Part shown: in pieces, positions 27,220 to 36,400 of the stretch
Numbering within the stretch: position 1 is the first letter of the stretch
Layout of the letters: each line of letters opens with the position of its first letter
From: CAVTJL01 sp963735065
GTDB lineage: Bacteria; Pseudomonadota; Alphaproteobacteria; Geminicoccales; Geminicoccaceae
Reading direction: 5' to 3'
Assembly (NCBI GenBank): GCA_963735065.1
Contig: CAVTJL010000006.1
Coordinates: 186,001-250,000 of the forward strand
Length of the DNA stretch: 64,000 nucleotides
Translations under genes and position numbers: made by a program
The notes under the pieces: model-generated
The model's input: only the letters and a program-made list of their open reading frames with translations
What the model was told of the DNA's origin: nothing
Database searches by the model: none

Positions 27220-27852
27220 ATGAGCGCCGTCGTCGTCACGGTCGCCCAGCAGAAAGGCGGCGCCGGGAAGACGACGCTGCTCGTGCAGCTGGCGACGGCC
27301 TGGCGGGCCGACGGCAGGCGGGTGGCGATCGTGGACATCGATCCGCAGGCGAGCCTCACCGGCTGGGCCCGGGTGCGCGAGCATCAGGGGCCGGGCCTGG
27401 CCGATCTGCGTCATGCGATGGTGGGCGGCTGGCGGCTCGGGGTGGAGCTGGACCGGCTGCGCCGCGAGGCGGACATCGTGCTCGTCGACACGCCGCCGCA
27501 CGCCGAGACCGACGCCAAGGCCGCCATCAGGGCCGCCGACCTGATCCTCGTGCCGGTGCAGCCGAGCCCGCTCGATCTCTGGGCCAGCCGCGCCACGATC
27601 GAGCTCGCGGCCAAGGAGAGCAGGCGCTGCTTTCTCGTGCTGAACCGGGTGCCGGCGCGCGGCCGTGTGATCGAGGAGGCGAGCGCCAGCGTTGCCCGAG
27701 AGGGGTGGCCGGCGCTAAGAGCGCAGCTCGGCAACCGCCAGAGCTACGTGAGCAGCTTCGGGCGTGGCCGCGGGGTCATCGAAAGCGAGCCGCGTAGCGC
27801 TGCCGCCGTCGAGGTCGGGGCGCTCGCCACGGAGATCCGTGGCCTGCTGTAA
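27220..27852 (+). CDS. ParA/MinD-family ATPase (orphan)
   Basis: 210 residues. The deviant Walker A is [11 protein letters not shown] with the signature lysine, Walker A' is [14 protein letters not shown], and Walker B is [10 protein letters not shown]. The sequence [19 protein letters not shown] and [14 protein letters not shown] complete the ParA fold. There is no parB or centromere-like repeat nearby, so it is not the chromosome segregation pair. The family includes orphan ParAs that position protein clusters or plasmids, and small proteins of this length are common in alphaproteobacteria. It starts at ATG 27220 after GGAGG-like GGGAGGATCGAG. Confidence 0.85.
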   Translation: MSAVVVTVAQQKGGAGKTTLLVQLATAWRADGRRVAIVDIDPQASLTGWARVREHQGPGLADLRHAMVGGWRLGVELDRLRREADIVLVDTPPHAETDAKAAIRAADLILVPVQPSPLDLWASRATIELAAKESRRCFLVLNRVPARGRVIEEASASVAREGWPALRAQLGNRQSYVSSFGRGRGVIESEPRSAAAVEVGALATEIRGLL

Positions 27853-27883
27853 GGCAGCTCCTAGAGACGTGAGGGAAGAAGGC

Positions 27884-29251
27884 ATGTCCGCTCCGCCGCA
27901 GGGCAAGGGCGAGCCGATCGCCGACAAGCGCCAGCTCGTCGAGTATCTCGAGCAAGGTGCCAAGCCGCGCGCCGACTGGCGCATCGGCACCGAGCACGAG
28001 AAGTTCGCCTTCCGCACGGCCGATCTGCGGCCGCTGCCCTATGAGGGGCCGGATGGCATCCGTGCGCTTTTGGAGGGGCTGGCACGCGAGTTCGGCTGGC
28101 GGCCGGTCCTCGAGGGCGATCTGCCCATAGCGCTCGTCAAGGATGGCGGCAGCGTCACGCTCGAGCCGGGCGGCCAGTTCGAGCTGAGCGGTGCTCCCCT
28201 GCAGACCCTGCATCAGACCTGCTGCGAGGTGCACACCCACCTGGACGAGGTGCGCAAGGTGGCAGAGCCTTTGGGCGTGGCCATGCTGGGCATGGGCTTC
28301 AACCCCAAATGGAAGCGCGACGCCATCCCCTGGATGCCCAAGGGGCGCTACAAGATCATGGGCGCGTACATGCCCAAGCGCGGCTCGCTGGGCCTCGACA
28401 TGATGCTGCGGACCTGCACGGTGCAGGTCAATCTGGACTTCGCGGACGAGGCCGACATGGTCCGCAAGTTCCAGGTGAGCCTGGCGCTGCAGCCGATCGC
28501 CACCGCGCTCTTCGCCAACTCGCCCTTCAGCGAGGGCAAGCCCAACGGCTTCGTCTCCTACCGCAGCCACATCTGGACCGACACGGATTCGGACCGCTGC
28601 GGCACCATCCCCTTCGTCTTCGAGCCGGGCATGGGCTTCGAGCGCTACGTCGACTGGGTCCTCGACGTGCCCATGTACTTCGTCTACCGCGACGGGCGCT
28701 ATATCGACGCGAGCGGCCAGTCCTTCCGCGACTTCATGCAGGGCCGGCTGCCGGCGCTGCCGGGCGAGCTGCCCACGCTCAGCGACTGGACCGACCATCT
28801 GACCACCGTCTTCCCGGAGGTGCGCCTCAAGCGCTTCCTCGAGATGCGCGGGGCCGACGGCGGTCCCTGGCGCGTCATCTGCGCCCTGCCGGCCCTGTGG
28901 GTCGGCCTCCTCTACGATACGGACGCGCTCGACGCGGCGGCGGCGCTGGTCAGGGACTGGACCGAGGAGGAGCGGGAGAGGCTGCGGGACGACGTGCCGA
29001 GGCTGGGGCTGCGCACGCCCTTCCGCCGCGGCACCGTGCTCGACATCGCGCGCGAGGTCGTGGCGCTGGCCTCGAAGGGCCTCGCGGCGCGCGCCCGCCT
29101 CAACTGGGACGGCGTCGACGAGACCCGCTATCTCCGGCCGCTCGAGCAGATCGTGGCCACCGGCCGCAGCCTCGCCGACGACAAGCTGAGCCGCTTCGAG
29201 GAGGAGTGGGGCGGGGACATCGACCACCTCTACCGCGAGGAGGCCTTTTGA
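27884..29251 (+). CDS. gshA: Glutamate-cysteine ligase, GCS2/plant type
   Basis: 455 residues from ATG 27884 (preceded by GGGAAGAAGG); the frame is open further upstream inside the ParA gene. It catalyses the first step of glutathione synthesis, joining glutamate to cysteine with ATP. The motifs are [48 protein letters not shown], and [18 protein letters not shown] [17 protein letters not shown], typical of the alphaproteobacterial/plant GCL group. The length is normal for that group. It converges on flgL. Confidence 0.93.
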   Translation: MSAPPQGKGEPIADKRQLVEYLEQGAKPRADWRIGTEHEKFAFRTADLRPLPYEGPDGIRALLEGLAREFGWRPVLEGDLPIALVKDGGSVTLEPGGQFELSGAPLQTLHQTCCEVHTHLDEVRKVAEPLGVAMLGMGFNPKWKRDAIPWMPKGRYKIMGAYMPKRGSLGLDMMLRTCTVQVNLDFADEADMVRKFQVSLALQPIATALFANSPFSEGKPNGFVSYRSHIWTDTDSDRCGTIPFVFEPGMGFERYVDWVLDVPMYFVYRDGRYIDASGQSFRDFMQGRLPALPGELPTLSDWTDHLTTVFPEVRLKRFLEMRGADGGPWRVICALPALWVGLLYDTDALDAAAALVRDWTEEERERLRDDVPRLGLRTPFRRGTVLDIAREVVALASKGLAARARLNWDGVDETRYLRPLEQIVATGRSLADDKLSRFEEEWGGDIDHLYREEAF

Positions 29252-29258
29252 GGCGGTC

Positions 29259-30152
29259 TCAGCGCAGATAGTCGGCGAGGCTCAGATTGGCGAGCTGGCT
29301 GATGGTGAGGTAGGCCGCCTGGAGATTGGTCGAATCGGCCGCGATCTGCGTCATCGCGGTCGGGACGTCGGTGTCCTGGATGCGGCTGATGACCTGGTCG
29401 AGATAGGTCAGGGTCGATTGCTGCCGGTCGATCTGGCCGCTCAGCCGCTGGCTCGTCGCGCCGAGAGAGCCGCGCATGTCGCCCAGCCCGTTGATCGCCT
29501 TGCTCACCTGGTCGAGCGCGGCCTGCAGCCCGGCCGTATCGCCCTTGGCCTCGGCATCGCGGGCCGTGGCGAGAGCGCCCAGGAGATCGGCGAAGGGCGG
29601 CTCGTCGGCGGTGATCCCGTAGGAGACCGGCTGGCCCGTATCGGAGCGCACCGTGAGCTTTTGCGAGTCGCCCCGGTAGTAGTCGGCGGGGCCGAGCGTC
29701 GCGGGGGGCGGCGTCGGCACGCTCACCGGCGGCGCGCTCGATCGGCTCCCGGCGAAGACGTAGCTGTCGCCGACCTCGAGGTTGAGGGCGCTCGTGACCT
29801 GGCCCAGCATCTGATCGATCTCGGGCGTGATCGAGGTGGTGCTGCCGCTGCCACCGTTCAGGCGCTGGAGCAGGAGCGAGCGGAAGCTGCTCGCCATGTC
29901 GCCGAGGTCGGCGAGCGTGCCGTCCATGGCGTTGAGACGGTCCACGACCTTGGTCGTCTCGGCGGCGAGGGCGGCGGTGCTGGCGCGATCGGCGCGCGTG
30001 CCGATCAGAAGGCCGGCATCGCCGGCGAGGTCGGCGTAGCGCTGGGCCTTCTGGCCGGTGGCGACGGCCACCTGCTGATCCTGGATCCGGGACTGGACCG
30101 TCTGCAGGATCGTCATCATCCGCTGGGCCTGGCCGAGGTCGCTCGTGCGCAT
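29259..30152 (-). CDS. flgL: Flagellar hook-filament junction protein FlgL (HAP3)
   Basis: 297 residues from ATG 30152. The start MRTSDLGQAQRMMTILQ and RIQDQQVAVATGQKAQRYAD form the N-terminal flagellin-like coiled coil, and the C terminus ILQISDV-like AAYLTISQLANLSLADYLR forms the matching helix. The central part (YVFAGSRSSAPPVSVP) is the variable domain. It is exported by the flagellar type III apparatus and sits between hook and filament. It follows flgK by 16 bases on the same strand and is the last gene of the flagellar operon here. Confidence 0.87.
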   Translation of the reverse strand: MRTSDLGQAQRMMTILQTVQSRIQDQQVAVATGQKAQRYADLAGDAGLLIGTRADRASTAALAAETTKVVDRLNAMDGTLADLGDMASSFRSLLLQRLNGGSGSTTSITPEIDQMLGQVTSALNLEVGDSYVFAGSRSSAPPVSVPTPPPATLGPADYYRGDSQKLTVRSDTGQPVSYGITADEPPFADLLGALATARDAEAKGDTAGLQAALDQVSKAINGLGDMRGSLGATSQRLSGQIDRQQSTLTYLDQVISRIQDTDVPTAMTQIAADSTNLQAAYLTISQLANLSLADYLR

Positions 30153-30168
30153 CCGGGTTCCCCTTGGC

Positions 30169-32043
30169 CTATCGCTGGCCAATCGTGAGGAGCGTGTCGA
30201 AGAGGTCGCTGGTCGCGGCGATGATCCGTGCCGCCGCAGCGTAGCTCTTTTGATAGAGAATGAGGTTCGAGAGCTCCTCGTCGATGTTGACGCCCGACAC
30301 CGAGGCGACGCGGCTGCCGAGCGTGTCGACCGCGGCCTTGTCGCTTGCTGCGGCGTCGCTGGCGCGACTGGCCGAGCTCGCAGCCTCGGCCACGATCTCG
30401 GCCGCATAGGATTTGGGCGAGACGGTCCGGCTGGTGGGGCCGCTCGGGTCGGTCACCAGGGTCACAAGGCTATCGAGAGCCGCCGCCAGCGCCTGGGCGC
30501 CGCGATTGTCGCCGCTGCCGCCGAGCTGCGAGGTGGGCGGGGGACCTGTGTCGACGTCGAGCATGGCCGAGGAGAGGCGGGCAGGGTCGCTCGCGACGTC
30601 GCTGCGCACCGCCAGCGCCGTCGGCGCCGATCCGGTCGAGCTCACCAGATCGTTGAGGCCGAAATAGTGGGCCAGGCCGACCTCGCGGCTCTGGCCCAGC
30701 GCATCGGTCGTGGCGATCTTGCCGGTCCCGTCCGCCCAGGCGAGGCCGTAGCCCGAGCCCGAGAGATCGACCTGCAACCCGCCGCCGGGGGTGATCGAGG
30801 CGCTCCCATAGCCCGCGATGCCGGCATCGATCTCGGAGACGATCGTGGCGAGGTCCTTGCCCGCCAGGTCGATGGCGAGCGTGGCCTGAGCCTCTCCGGT
30901 GCTGCGGTCGACGACCGCGAGATAGGTGGTGCCGCTGTTGCCGGCCCCGTCGAAGCCCGAGAAGTCGCTGCGCGATCCGGAGACCGTGGCCGGTGGAGGC
31001 AGCGGGACGGCCGCATTGTGCGCGGCGTTGAGCGCGTCGCCGACGAGGGTGGCCAGCGCCCCCAGGCGGTCCTGGAGCTGGGGCAGCACGCTGTCGCGCG
31101 CCTCGACGAGGCCCGCCAGCTTGCCCGAGGTCAGTGGCGAGCGCACCAGGTCGGCAGCGGAAAGGGGGGACCCGGTGCCCGGGACAGGCTGCGAGGCGCG
31201 TTGCCCTCCGGTGACCAAGACCTGGCCGACCTCGCCCGCGCGCGGCGCGCCGGTGGCTGGGTCGATCTGCTTGGCCGCGAACACCTGGATGGGGCCGAAG
31301 GTCGTGCCCGGCGTGGCGCTCGGGGTCGGGCTGTAGGTGAGGGTGCGCGCGGCGTGGTCGAGCAGCGCGATGCCGCCCCGCGTGTAGACGGTGGCGGTGC
31401 CGTCGCTGCCGATCGTCGCCGCCACGTCGATGTTCTGGGAGAGCTTGGCGAGAAGCGCGTCCTGCCGGTCGGCGAGATCGGCACTGCCGGGGTTGCGGAT
31501 GATCTGCTCGTTGAGATCGGCCAGCTGCTGGAGCTGGGTGTTGATGTCGCTTACGGTCTGCCCGATCTGCAGGTCCGTCTGGTGCCGCATCTGTGCTAGC
31601 TGGTCTGCGCCCTTTTGGATCTCGCCCAGGAGATCGCTGGCGGCGCCCACGGCAGCGGTGCCCTGGCCCGGAGCGTTGGCGAAGGTCTCCAGCGCCGTCT
31701 GAAGCTGGTCCAGAGCGTTCGGTATGCCGCTGGCGGTGTCGCCCGGCTGGCCCAGCACGGAGTCCTGAACCTCGCTTTGGATCCGGTCGAGAACGTCGCT
31801 GCGCGCGAGCTTCGCCTGCGCGGTCCGGAGCTCCGCGTCGAGAAAGGCGTCGACGACACGCTGGACCTCGCCGGCCGCCACGCCCGCCCCCTGGCCGGCG
31901 ACCGTGACGGCCTGCAGCGGCTGGACCTTGCGGACATAGCCCTCGGTGTTCGCGTTGGCGACGTTGTTGGCCGTCACCGACAGGGCCTGCTGGGCGGCAT
32001 CGAGACCGCTCAGGGCGGATCGCAGGGCAGCGGTGAGCGACAT
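30169..32043 (-). CDS. flgK: Flagellar hook-associated protein FlgK (HAP1)
   Basis: 624 residues. The N-terminal rod/hook signature is MSLTAALRSALSGLDAAQQA, then LSVTANNVANANTEGYVRK; the C terminus has GVNIDEELSNLILYQKSYAA, the conserved axial-protein helix. The middle is long and variable, as in many alphaproteobacteria. It is the first junction protein between hook and filament and is exported by the flagellar secretion system. It is preceded by a FlgN-like chaperone gene (11 bases) and followed by flgL. Confidence 0.93.
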   Translation of the reverse strand: MSLTAALRSALSGLDAAQQALSVTANNVANANTEGYVRKVQPLQAVTVAGQGAGVAAGEVQRVVDAFLDAELRTAQAKLARSDVLDRIQSEVQDSVLGQPGDTASGIPNALDQLQTALETFANAPGQGTAAVGAASDLLGEIQKGADQLAQMRHQTDLQIGQTVSDINTQLQQLADLNEQIIRNPGSADLADRQDALLAKLSQNIDVAATIGSDGTATVYTRGGIALLDHAARTLTYSPTPSATPGTTFGPIQVFAAKQIDPATGAPRAGEVGQVLVTGGQRASQPVPGTGSPLSAADLVRSPLTSGKLAGLVEARDSVLPQLQDRLGALATLVGDALNAAHNAAVPLPPPATVSGSRSDFSGFDGAGNSGTTYLAVVDRSTGEAQATLAIDLAGKDLATIVSEIDAGIAGYGSASITPGGGLQVDLSGSGYGLAWADGTGKIATTDALGQSREVGLAHYFGLNDLVSSTGSAPTALAVRSDVASDPARLSSAMLDVDTGPPPTSQLGGSGDNRGAQALAAALDSLVTLVTDPSGPTSRTVSPKSYAAEIVAEAASSASRASDAAASDKAAVDTLGSRVASVSGVNIDEELSNLILYQKSYAAAARIIAATSDLFDTLLTIGQR

Positions 32044-32054
32044 GGGCGGGGTTC

Positions 32055-32474
32055 CTAGACCTGGCGGTCGAGGGCGATCGGCAGGACGCGCGCCGGCCGG
32101 TCCGCCGACCCCAGCCGGCCGGGCCGGGGCGCCGACCTGGCGAGGCTCTCCGCCAGCCGGCGCATCAGACGCTCGATGATCCCCTGGGCAGCCTCGAGGA
32201 TGCGGGCGTTCTGCCTCGCCGCCCCGCGAAACGCGCGCAGCCCGGCCTCGAGCTCGCGCCGCGCGCCGATCGGCAGCGCGCCCAGGATGCGGGCATCGCC
32301 GCGAAGCTGCCCGAGCTGGGCCTCGAGCGCGTCGGCCAGCGCCGACTTCTCGGCGTGCAGGTCGGACAGGCGGTCGAGCCGCATGCCCTGGATGAGGCTG
32401 TTCTCGAGCTCCATCACCTGCTCCAGCCGGCGCATGTGCGTCAGCAGGAGCGCCAGACGCTCGGTAGGGTCCAT
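32055..32474 (-). CDS. FlgN-like flagellar export chaperone or flagellar operon protein
   Basis: 139 residues, almost wholly helical, with heptad-like runs (LTHMRRLEQVMELENSLIQG, LHAEKSALADALEAQLGQL, RQNARILEAAQGIIERLM). Sequence length, helicity and position just upstream of flgK fit FlgN, the chaperone that holds FlgK and FlgL before export. The primary sequence match is not strong enough to be sure. Its ATG overlaps the stop of the rod-binding gene by one base. Confidence 0.6.
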   Translation of the reverse strand: MDPTERLALLLTHMRRLEQVMELENSLIQGMRLDRLSDLHAEKSALADALEAQLGQLRGDARILGALPIGARRELEAGLRAFRGAARQNARILEAAQGIIERLMRRLAESLARSAPRPGRLGSADRPARVLPIALDRQV

Positions 32475-32767
32475 CAGCCGGCCTCCTGCACGCGCATGAG
32501 CTCCCGCAGCACCGCGTCCGCTACGCCGATGCCGCCGCTGCGGCTGATCAGCTTCGCGTACTCGTCGGCCATCATGCCGCCCAGAGGGCTGCTGTTGCCG
32601 AGGAGGCCGTCGCCGCCCTGCGCGCCGGTCATGCCGTGGAGCATCTGCGCGATGAAGACGCTCTCGAAATCCCGGGCGGTCTCGACGAGCTGCCGGCTCG
32701 GCTGGGCCGCCGCGGCGTCGGTCCGTCCCGGCGAGGCTGCCGCGGCGCCGGTCTGGAGGATGCCCAT
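32474..32767 (-). CDS. Flagellar rod-binding protein (FlgJ N-terminal domain only)
   Basis: 97 residues. The Rod-binding domain is visible as LVETARDFESVFIAQMLHGM and NSSPLGGMMADEYAKLISRSG followed by GIGVADAVLRELMR. Unlike enterobacterial FlgJ, it has no muramidase domain, which is normal in alphaproteobacteria. It caps rod assembly in the periplasm. ATG 32767 shares one base with the flgI stop and has GAGG seven bases upstream; a GTG directly before it is the alternative start. Confidence 0.85.
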   Translation of the reverse strand: MGILQTGAAAASPGRTDAAAAQPSRQLVETARDFESVFIAQMLHGMTGAQGGDGLLGNSSPLGGMMADEYAKLISRSGGIGVADAVLRELMRVQEAG

Positions 32768-33888
32768 CACATCACCTCGATCTCGGCCTGAAGCGCGCCC
32801 GCGGCCTTGATCGCCTGGATGATGCCGATCATGTCGCGCGGCCCGACGCCCAGGGCGTTGAGGCCCTTGACGAGGTCGTCCAGCGTCACGCCGGTGTCGA
32901 GCACCGTCATGCGGCGGTCGCTCTGGTCGTTGACCTCGACGCTGGTTCTCGGCACCGCCACGGTCTCGCCCTGCCCGAGCGGGTTGGGCTGGGAGACCTG
33001 GGGCGTCTCGGTGACGCGGACGGTGAGGTTGCCCTGCGCCACCGCGACCCGGCTGATCCGCACGTTCTCGCCCATGACGACGATGCCGTTGCCCTCGTCG
33101 ATCACGATGCGGGCCGGCTGGTCGGGCTCGACCCTGAGCTGCTCCACCTCGCTCATGAGCGTGGCGGTCTTACCGCGGAAAGCGGGCGGCACGTTGAGGC
33201 TGACGGTCGCCGAATCGACGGCCCGCGCCTGGCCGGCGCCGAAGCGGCCATTGATGGCCTGGGCGATCCGCTCGGCCGTGGTGAAGTCGGGATTGCGCAG
33301 CGCCACCTTCAGCGTGGCCGCCTTGTCGAGCGAGAAGTCGATCTCGCGCTCGACGATGGCGCCGGACGGGAGGCGGGCGGAGGTCGGCACGCCGCGCGTG
33401 ACGGAGCTCGCCTGGCCCTGGGCCTCGTAGCCCCCGACGCTCAGGGCGCCCTGGGCCACCGCATAGACCTCGCCGTCGGCGCCGAGCAGGGGGGTCACCA
33501 GGAGCGTGCCGCCGCGCAGCGACTTGGCGTCGCCCAGCGCGCTCACCGTGACGTCGATCCGGCTGCCGGTGCGCGTGAAGGGCGGCAGATTGGCCGTCAC
33601 CATGACGGCCGCGACGTTGCGGGTCTTGAGCTCGGCGCCGCGCGTGCTGACGCCCAGCCGCTCGAGCATCGCGACCAGGCTCTCCTGCGTGAACATGGTG
33701 TTCCTGAGCGTGTCGCCGGTGCCGTTGAGGCCGACGACGAGGCCGTAGCCGACGAGATGGTTGTCCCGCACACCCTCGAAGTCGGCGACGTCCTTGACCC
33801 TCGACGTGGCCCCGGCCGCATCGGCCCAGCTTGCAAGACAAAGGCAGAGGAGCGCTGCCGCCACCATCCGCAGCCTCGTCCACGACAT
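32767..33888 (-). CDS. flgI: Flagellar P-ring protein FlgI
   Basis: 373 residues from ATG 33888 (ten more residues are open upstream). The signal peptide is MSWTRLRMVAAALLCLCLA, ending near WADA, so it is exported to the periplasm. Family motifs are RVKDVADFEGVRDNHLVGYG, VVGLNGTGDTL and NVAAVMVTANLPPF, with the C terminus GVGPRDMIGIIQAIKAAGAL. It forms the P ring around the rod in the peptidoglycan. It is first in the operon flgI, rod-binding, FlgN-like, flgK, flgL, and divergent from fliX. Confidence 0.95.
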   Translation of the reverse strand: MSWTRLRMVAAALLCLCLASWADAAGATSRVKDVADFEGVRDNHLVGYGLVVGLNGTGDTLRNTMFTQESLVAMLERLGVSTRGAELKTRNVAAVMVTANLPPFTRTGSRIDVTVSALGDAKSLRGGTLLVTPLLGADGEVYAVAQGALSVGGYEAQGQASSVTRGVPTSARLPSGAIVEREIDFSLDKAATLKVALRNPDFTTAERIAQAINGRFGAGQARAVDSATVSLNVPPAFRGKTATLMSEVEQLRVEPDQPARIVIDEGNGIVVMGENVRISRVAVAQGNLTVRVTETPQVSQPNPLGQGETVAVPRTSVEVNDQSDRRMTVLDTGVTLDDLVKGLNALGVGPRDMIGIIQAIKAAGALQAEIEVM

Positions 33889-34133
33889 CCCCGCCCGCCC
33901 ATCACGGAACGCCAGCAAGATTCCTCACCCCCTCGTCATCGGGTCACGGCGCTCCCTCCTTGCGAGGCTCGTGCCAGCTCGCGACGAGGCAGGATTTGCG
34001 GGCGCGGCCGGGGGCACGGCAGGCAGAACATGCCGGGCCACGGGCACTTTTTGCCGGGTCGTCGCTGCCCTTTAACGATCCCTCAAGCCTGCGGCCCTAG
34101 GATCCGGGTCAGGCAGCACCGGGAAGGAGGAGC

Positions 34134-34562
34134 ATGCTCGTTCAAGGTCTCGCGGCGCCGCGCTCGACGACCGGTGTGCGCCGGACGGCCGTGCGGGCGG
34201 GGAGCGCAGGCCCCGGCTTCGTCGCCGTTCCGTCGGACCAGCCGCCGGCGTCGCCCGCCACCGCACGCCTCGCGACGCTGGCCGCGATGGGTGCCGTGCT
34301 GGCGGCGCAGGAGCGTGCCGACGAGGACAGCTCGCGGCGCCGGGCGCTCCGCCGCGGCGGCCGTCTGCTCGACCGTCTCGACGCGCTCCGTCTGGCGCTC
34401 GTCGAGGGTCGGCCGACGCCGGCGCTGGCGCGGGAGCTGGGGAGCATCCTCTCGGAGGTGGAGGGCGTTTGGGATGACAGCGCGCTTGTCGGCGTGCTCC
34501 GCGAGATCGAGCTGCGCGCGGCGGTCGAGCTCGCCAAGCTCGAGCGGGACGAGGCCGGCTGA
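34134..34562 (+). CDS. fliX: FliX-family flagellar assembly regulator
   Basis: 142 residues. The N terminus is variable, but the second half has the FliX pattern RRRALRRGGRLLDRLDALRL and VLREIELRAAVELAKLER. In Caulobacter, FliX links early flagellar assembly to the activator FlbD and is encoded divergent from flgI, the same arrangement as here. AAGGAGGAGC stands directly upstream of the start. The 245-base flgI-fliX spacer should hold both promoters; no clear sigma-54 site with correct spacing was found. Confidence 0.8.
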   Translation: MLVQGLAAPRSTTGVRRTAVRAGSAGPGFVAVPSDQPPASPATARLATLAAMGAVLAAQERADEDSSRRRALRRGGRLLDRLDALRLALVEGRPTPALARELGSILSEVEGVWDDSALVGVLREIELRAAVELAKLERDEAG

Positions 34563-34572
34563 GCGCGTCCTC

Positions 34573-36285
34573 TCAGGCGTGCTCCGATCCGGCGAGGAAG
34601 CCGAAGTCGCAGCCCTGATCGGCCTGAAGGATCTGCTCGCGGTAGAGCCGGTCATAGCCGCGGCCTGCGGGCGCCTGCGCAGGCGGTGCGGCAGCTCGCC
34701 GCCGCTCGATCTCGCGCGGGTCGAGCAGGAGGTCGATGCGGCGATCCCTGACCGAGAGGCCGATCCGGTCGCCGCTCTCGACCACGGCGAGCGGCCCACC
34801 GGAGGCCGCGTCCGGGGCCACGTGCAGGACGATGGTGCCGAAGGCCGTGCCGCTCATGCGCGCGTCCGAGATGCGCACCATGTCCTTCATGCCTGCACGG
34901 GCGAGCTTGGTCGGGATCGGCAGATAGCCTGCCTCCGGCATGGCTGCCCCGCTGCTCGGTCCGGCGTTCTTGAGGACGAGGAAATCGTCGGGCGTCACGT
35001 CCAGCGAGGGGTCGTCGATGCGTGCCGCGAGATCGGCAAGGCCGTCGAAGACGACGGCACGGCCCTCGCGCTCGAAGAGCTTCGGATCGGCGGCCGAGCG
35101 CTTCAGGATCGCCCCCCTCGGTGCCAGCGAGCCGAAGAGCGCCACGAGGCCGCCATCGGGCCGCACCGGCTCCTGCACCGAATGGATCACGTTGCGATCG
35201 ACCCAGGGATGGGCGCCGGCGATCCGCTCGCCCAGGGTCTCGCCCGTCACGGTCGGCACGTCGAGATGGAGGATCCCGCTCAGCTCGCGCAGCACCGCGG
35301 GGATGCCGCCGGCGGCGTGGAGGTCCTCCATGTAGTGGCTGCCGGTGGGCTTGAGGTCGACGATGACGGGCGTCGTGTCGCTCAGCTCGTTGAAGCGGCG
35401 GAGGTCGACCTCGAGGCCGAGCCGGCCGGCGATCGCCGCCATGTGCAGGACGGCGTTGGTCGAGCCGCCGATGGCGAGAAGGACGCGGAGCGCGTTCTCG
35501 AGCACGCGTGCATCGAGCAGGCGGCCAAAGCTGCGCTCGGTGCCGATCAGCGAGACGGCTGCCCTGCCGGTCGCCTCGGCCATCCTCAGGCGGTCGGCAT
35601 CGACCGCCGGGATGCTGGCGCCGTAGCTCGGCATCAGGCCCATCGCCTCGGCGAGCGAGGCCATGGTGCTGGCCGTGCCCATCACGGCGCAGGTGCCGGA
35701 GGTCGAGGCGAGCCGCGTCTCGACGGCGCGGATCTGCTCGGCCTCGACCTCGCCGGCGCGATAGCGGGCCCAGAAGCGGCGGCAGTCGGTGCAGGCGCCG
35801 AGGCGCTCGCCCTGGTGGCGCGCGGTCGACATGGGCCCGGCCACGAGCAGGATCGAGGGCCGGCCGGCCGAGATGGCGCCCATGATCTGCGCCGGCACCG
35901 TCTTGTCGCAGCCGCCGACGAGCACGACCGCGTCCATCGGCTGGGCGCGGACCATCTCCTCGACGTCCATCGCCATGAGGTTGCGGAACTTGAGGCTGGT
36001 GGGCGTGAGAAAGCCCTCGCCGAGCGAGATCGTCGGGAACTCGAGCGGCAGGGCGCCGGCGGCCAGGACGCCGCGCTTCACCGCCTCGACCATCTCCGGC
36101 ATGTGCCGGTGGCAATTGTTGAAGCCGCTGGCGGACTGCGCGATGCCGACGATGGGCCGGTCCAGCATCTCGCTGGAGTAGCCCATGGCGCTTGCGAAGG
36201 AGCGGCGGAGGAAGCGGTTGAAGGCCGCATCGCCGTAGTTGGTGAGCCCGTGATCCAGCCCGTGCTTCTTCTCGGTCCCGCTCAT
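34573..36285 (-). CDS. IlvD/Edd-family dehydratase (possibly sugar acid dehydratase)
   Basis: 570 residues from ATG 36285, which has GGGAGGGG just upstream. It belongs to the dihydroxy-acid/6-phosphogluconate dehydratase family, which binds an Fe-S cluster and Mg. Cluster cysteines are in VGGCDKTVPA, GACTDCRRFW and TSGTCAVMGTAST. NNCHRHMPEM and LIGTERSFGRL lie around the active site. The C terminus ends in DRRIDLLLDPREIERRR. Several members of this branch dehydrate aldonic acids (arabinonate, xylonate) rather than the branched-chain intermediate. With no ilv genes nearby, sugar acid breakdown is possible; ilvD proper cannot be excluded. Confidence 0.88.
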   Translation of the reverse strand: MSGTEKKHGLDHGLTNYGDAAFNRFLRRSFASAMGYSSEMLDRPIVGIAQSASGFNNCHRHMPEMVEAVKRGVLAAGALPLEFPTISLGEGFLTPTSLKFRNLMAMDVEEMVRAQPMDAVVLVGGCDKTVPAQIMGAISAGRPSILLVAGPMSTARHQGERLGACTDCRRFWARYRAGEVEAEQIRAVETRLASTSGTCAVMGTASTMASLAEAMGLMPSYGASIPAVDADRLRMAEATGRAAVSLIGTERSFGRLLDARVLENALRVLLAIGGSTNAVLHMAAIAGRLGLEVDLRRFNELSDTTPVIVDLKPTGSHYMEDLHAAGGIPAVLRELSGILHLDVPTVTGETLGERIAGAHPWVDRNVIHSVQEPVRPDGGLVALFGSLAPRGAILKRSAADPKLFEREGRAVVFDGLADLAARIDDPSLDVTPDDFLVLKNAGPSSGAAMPEAGYLPIPTKLARAGMKDMVRISDARMSGTAFGTIVLHVAPDAASGGPLAVVESGDRIGLSVRDRRIDLLLDPREIERRRAAAPPAQAPAGRGYDRLYREQILQADQGCDFGFLAGSEHA

Positions 36286-36400
36286 CGCCCCTCCCACGCG
36301 GCACCCCGCCGCGGGCCCGAGGAGGAGCCCGGCGGGCGCTGCCCTGCCGATCTGGTGTCTCTCTTAGACCCGTGCCGAGCGCCACGACAGCCCGCGACGG

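Noticed and set aside
33889..34133. Sigma-54 promoter between flgI and fliX
   Set aside because: GGCAC and TTGC-like pieces are present but the GG-GC distance is 8 bases instead of 10.
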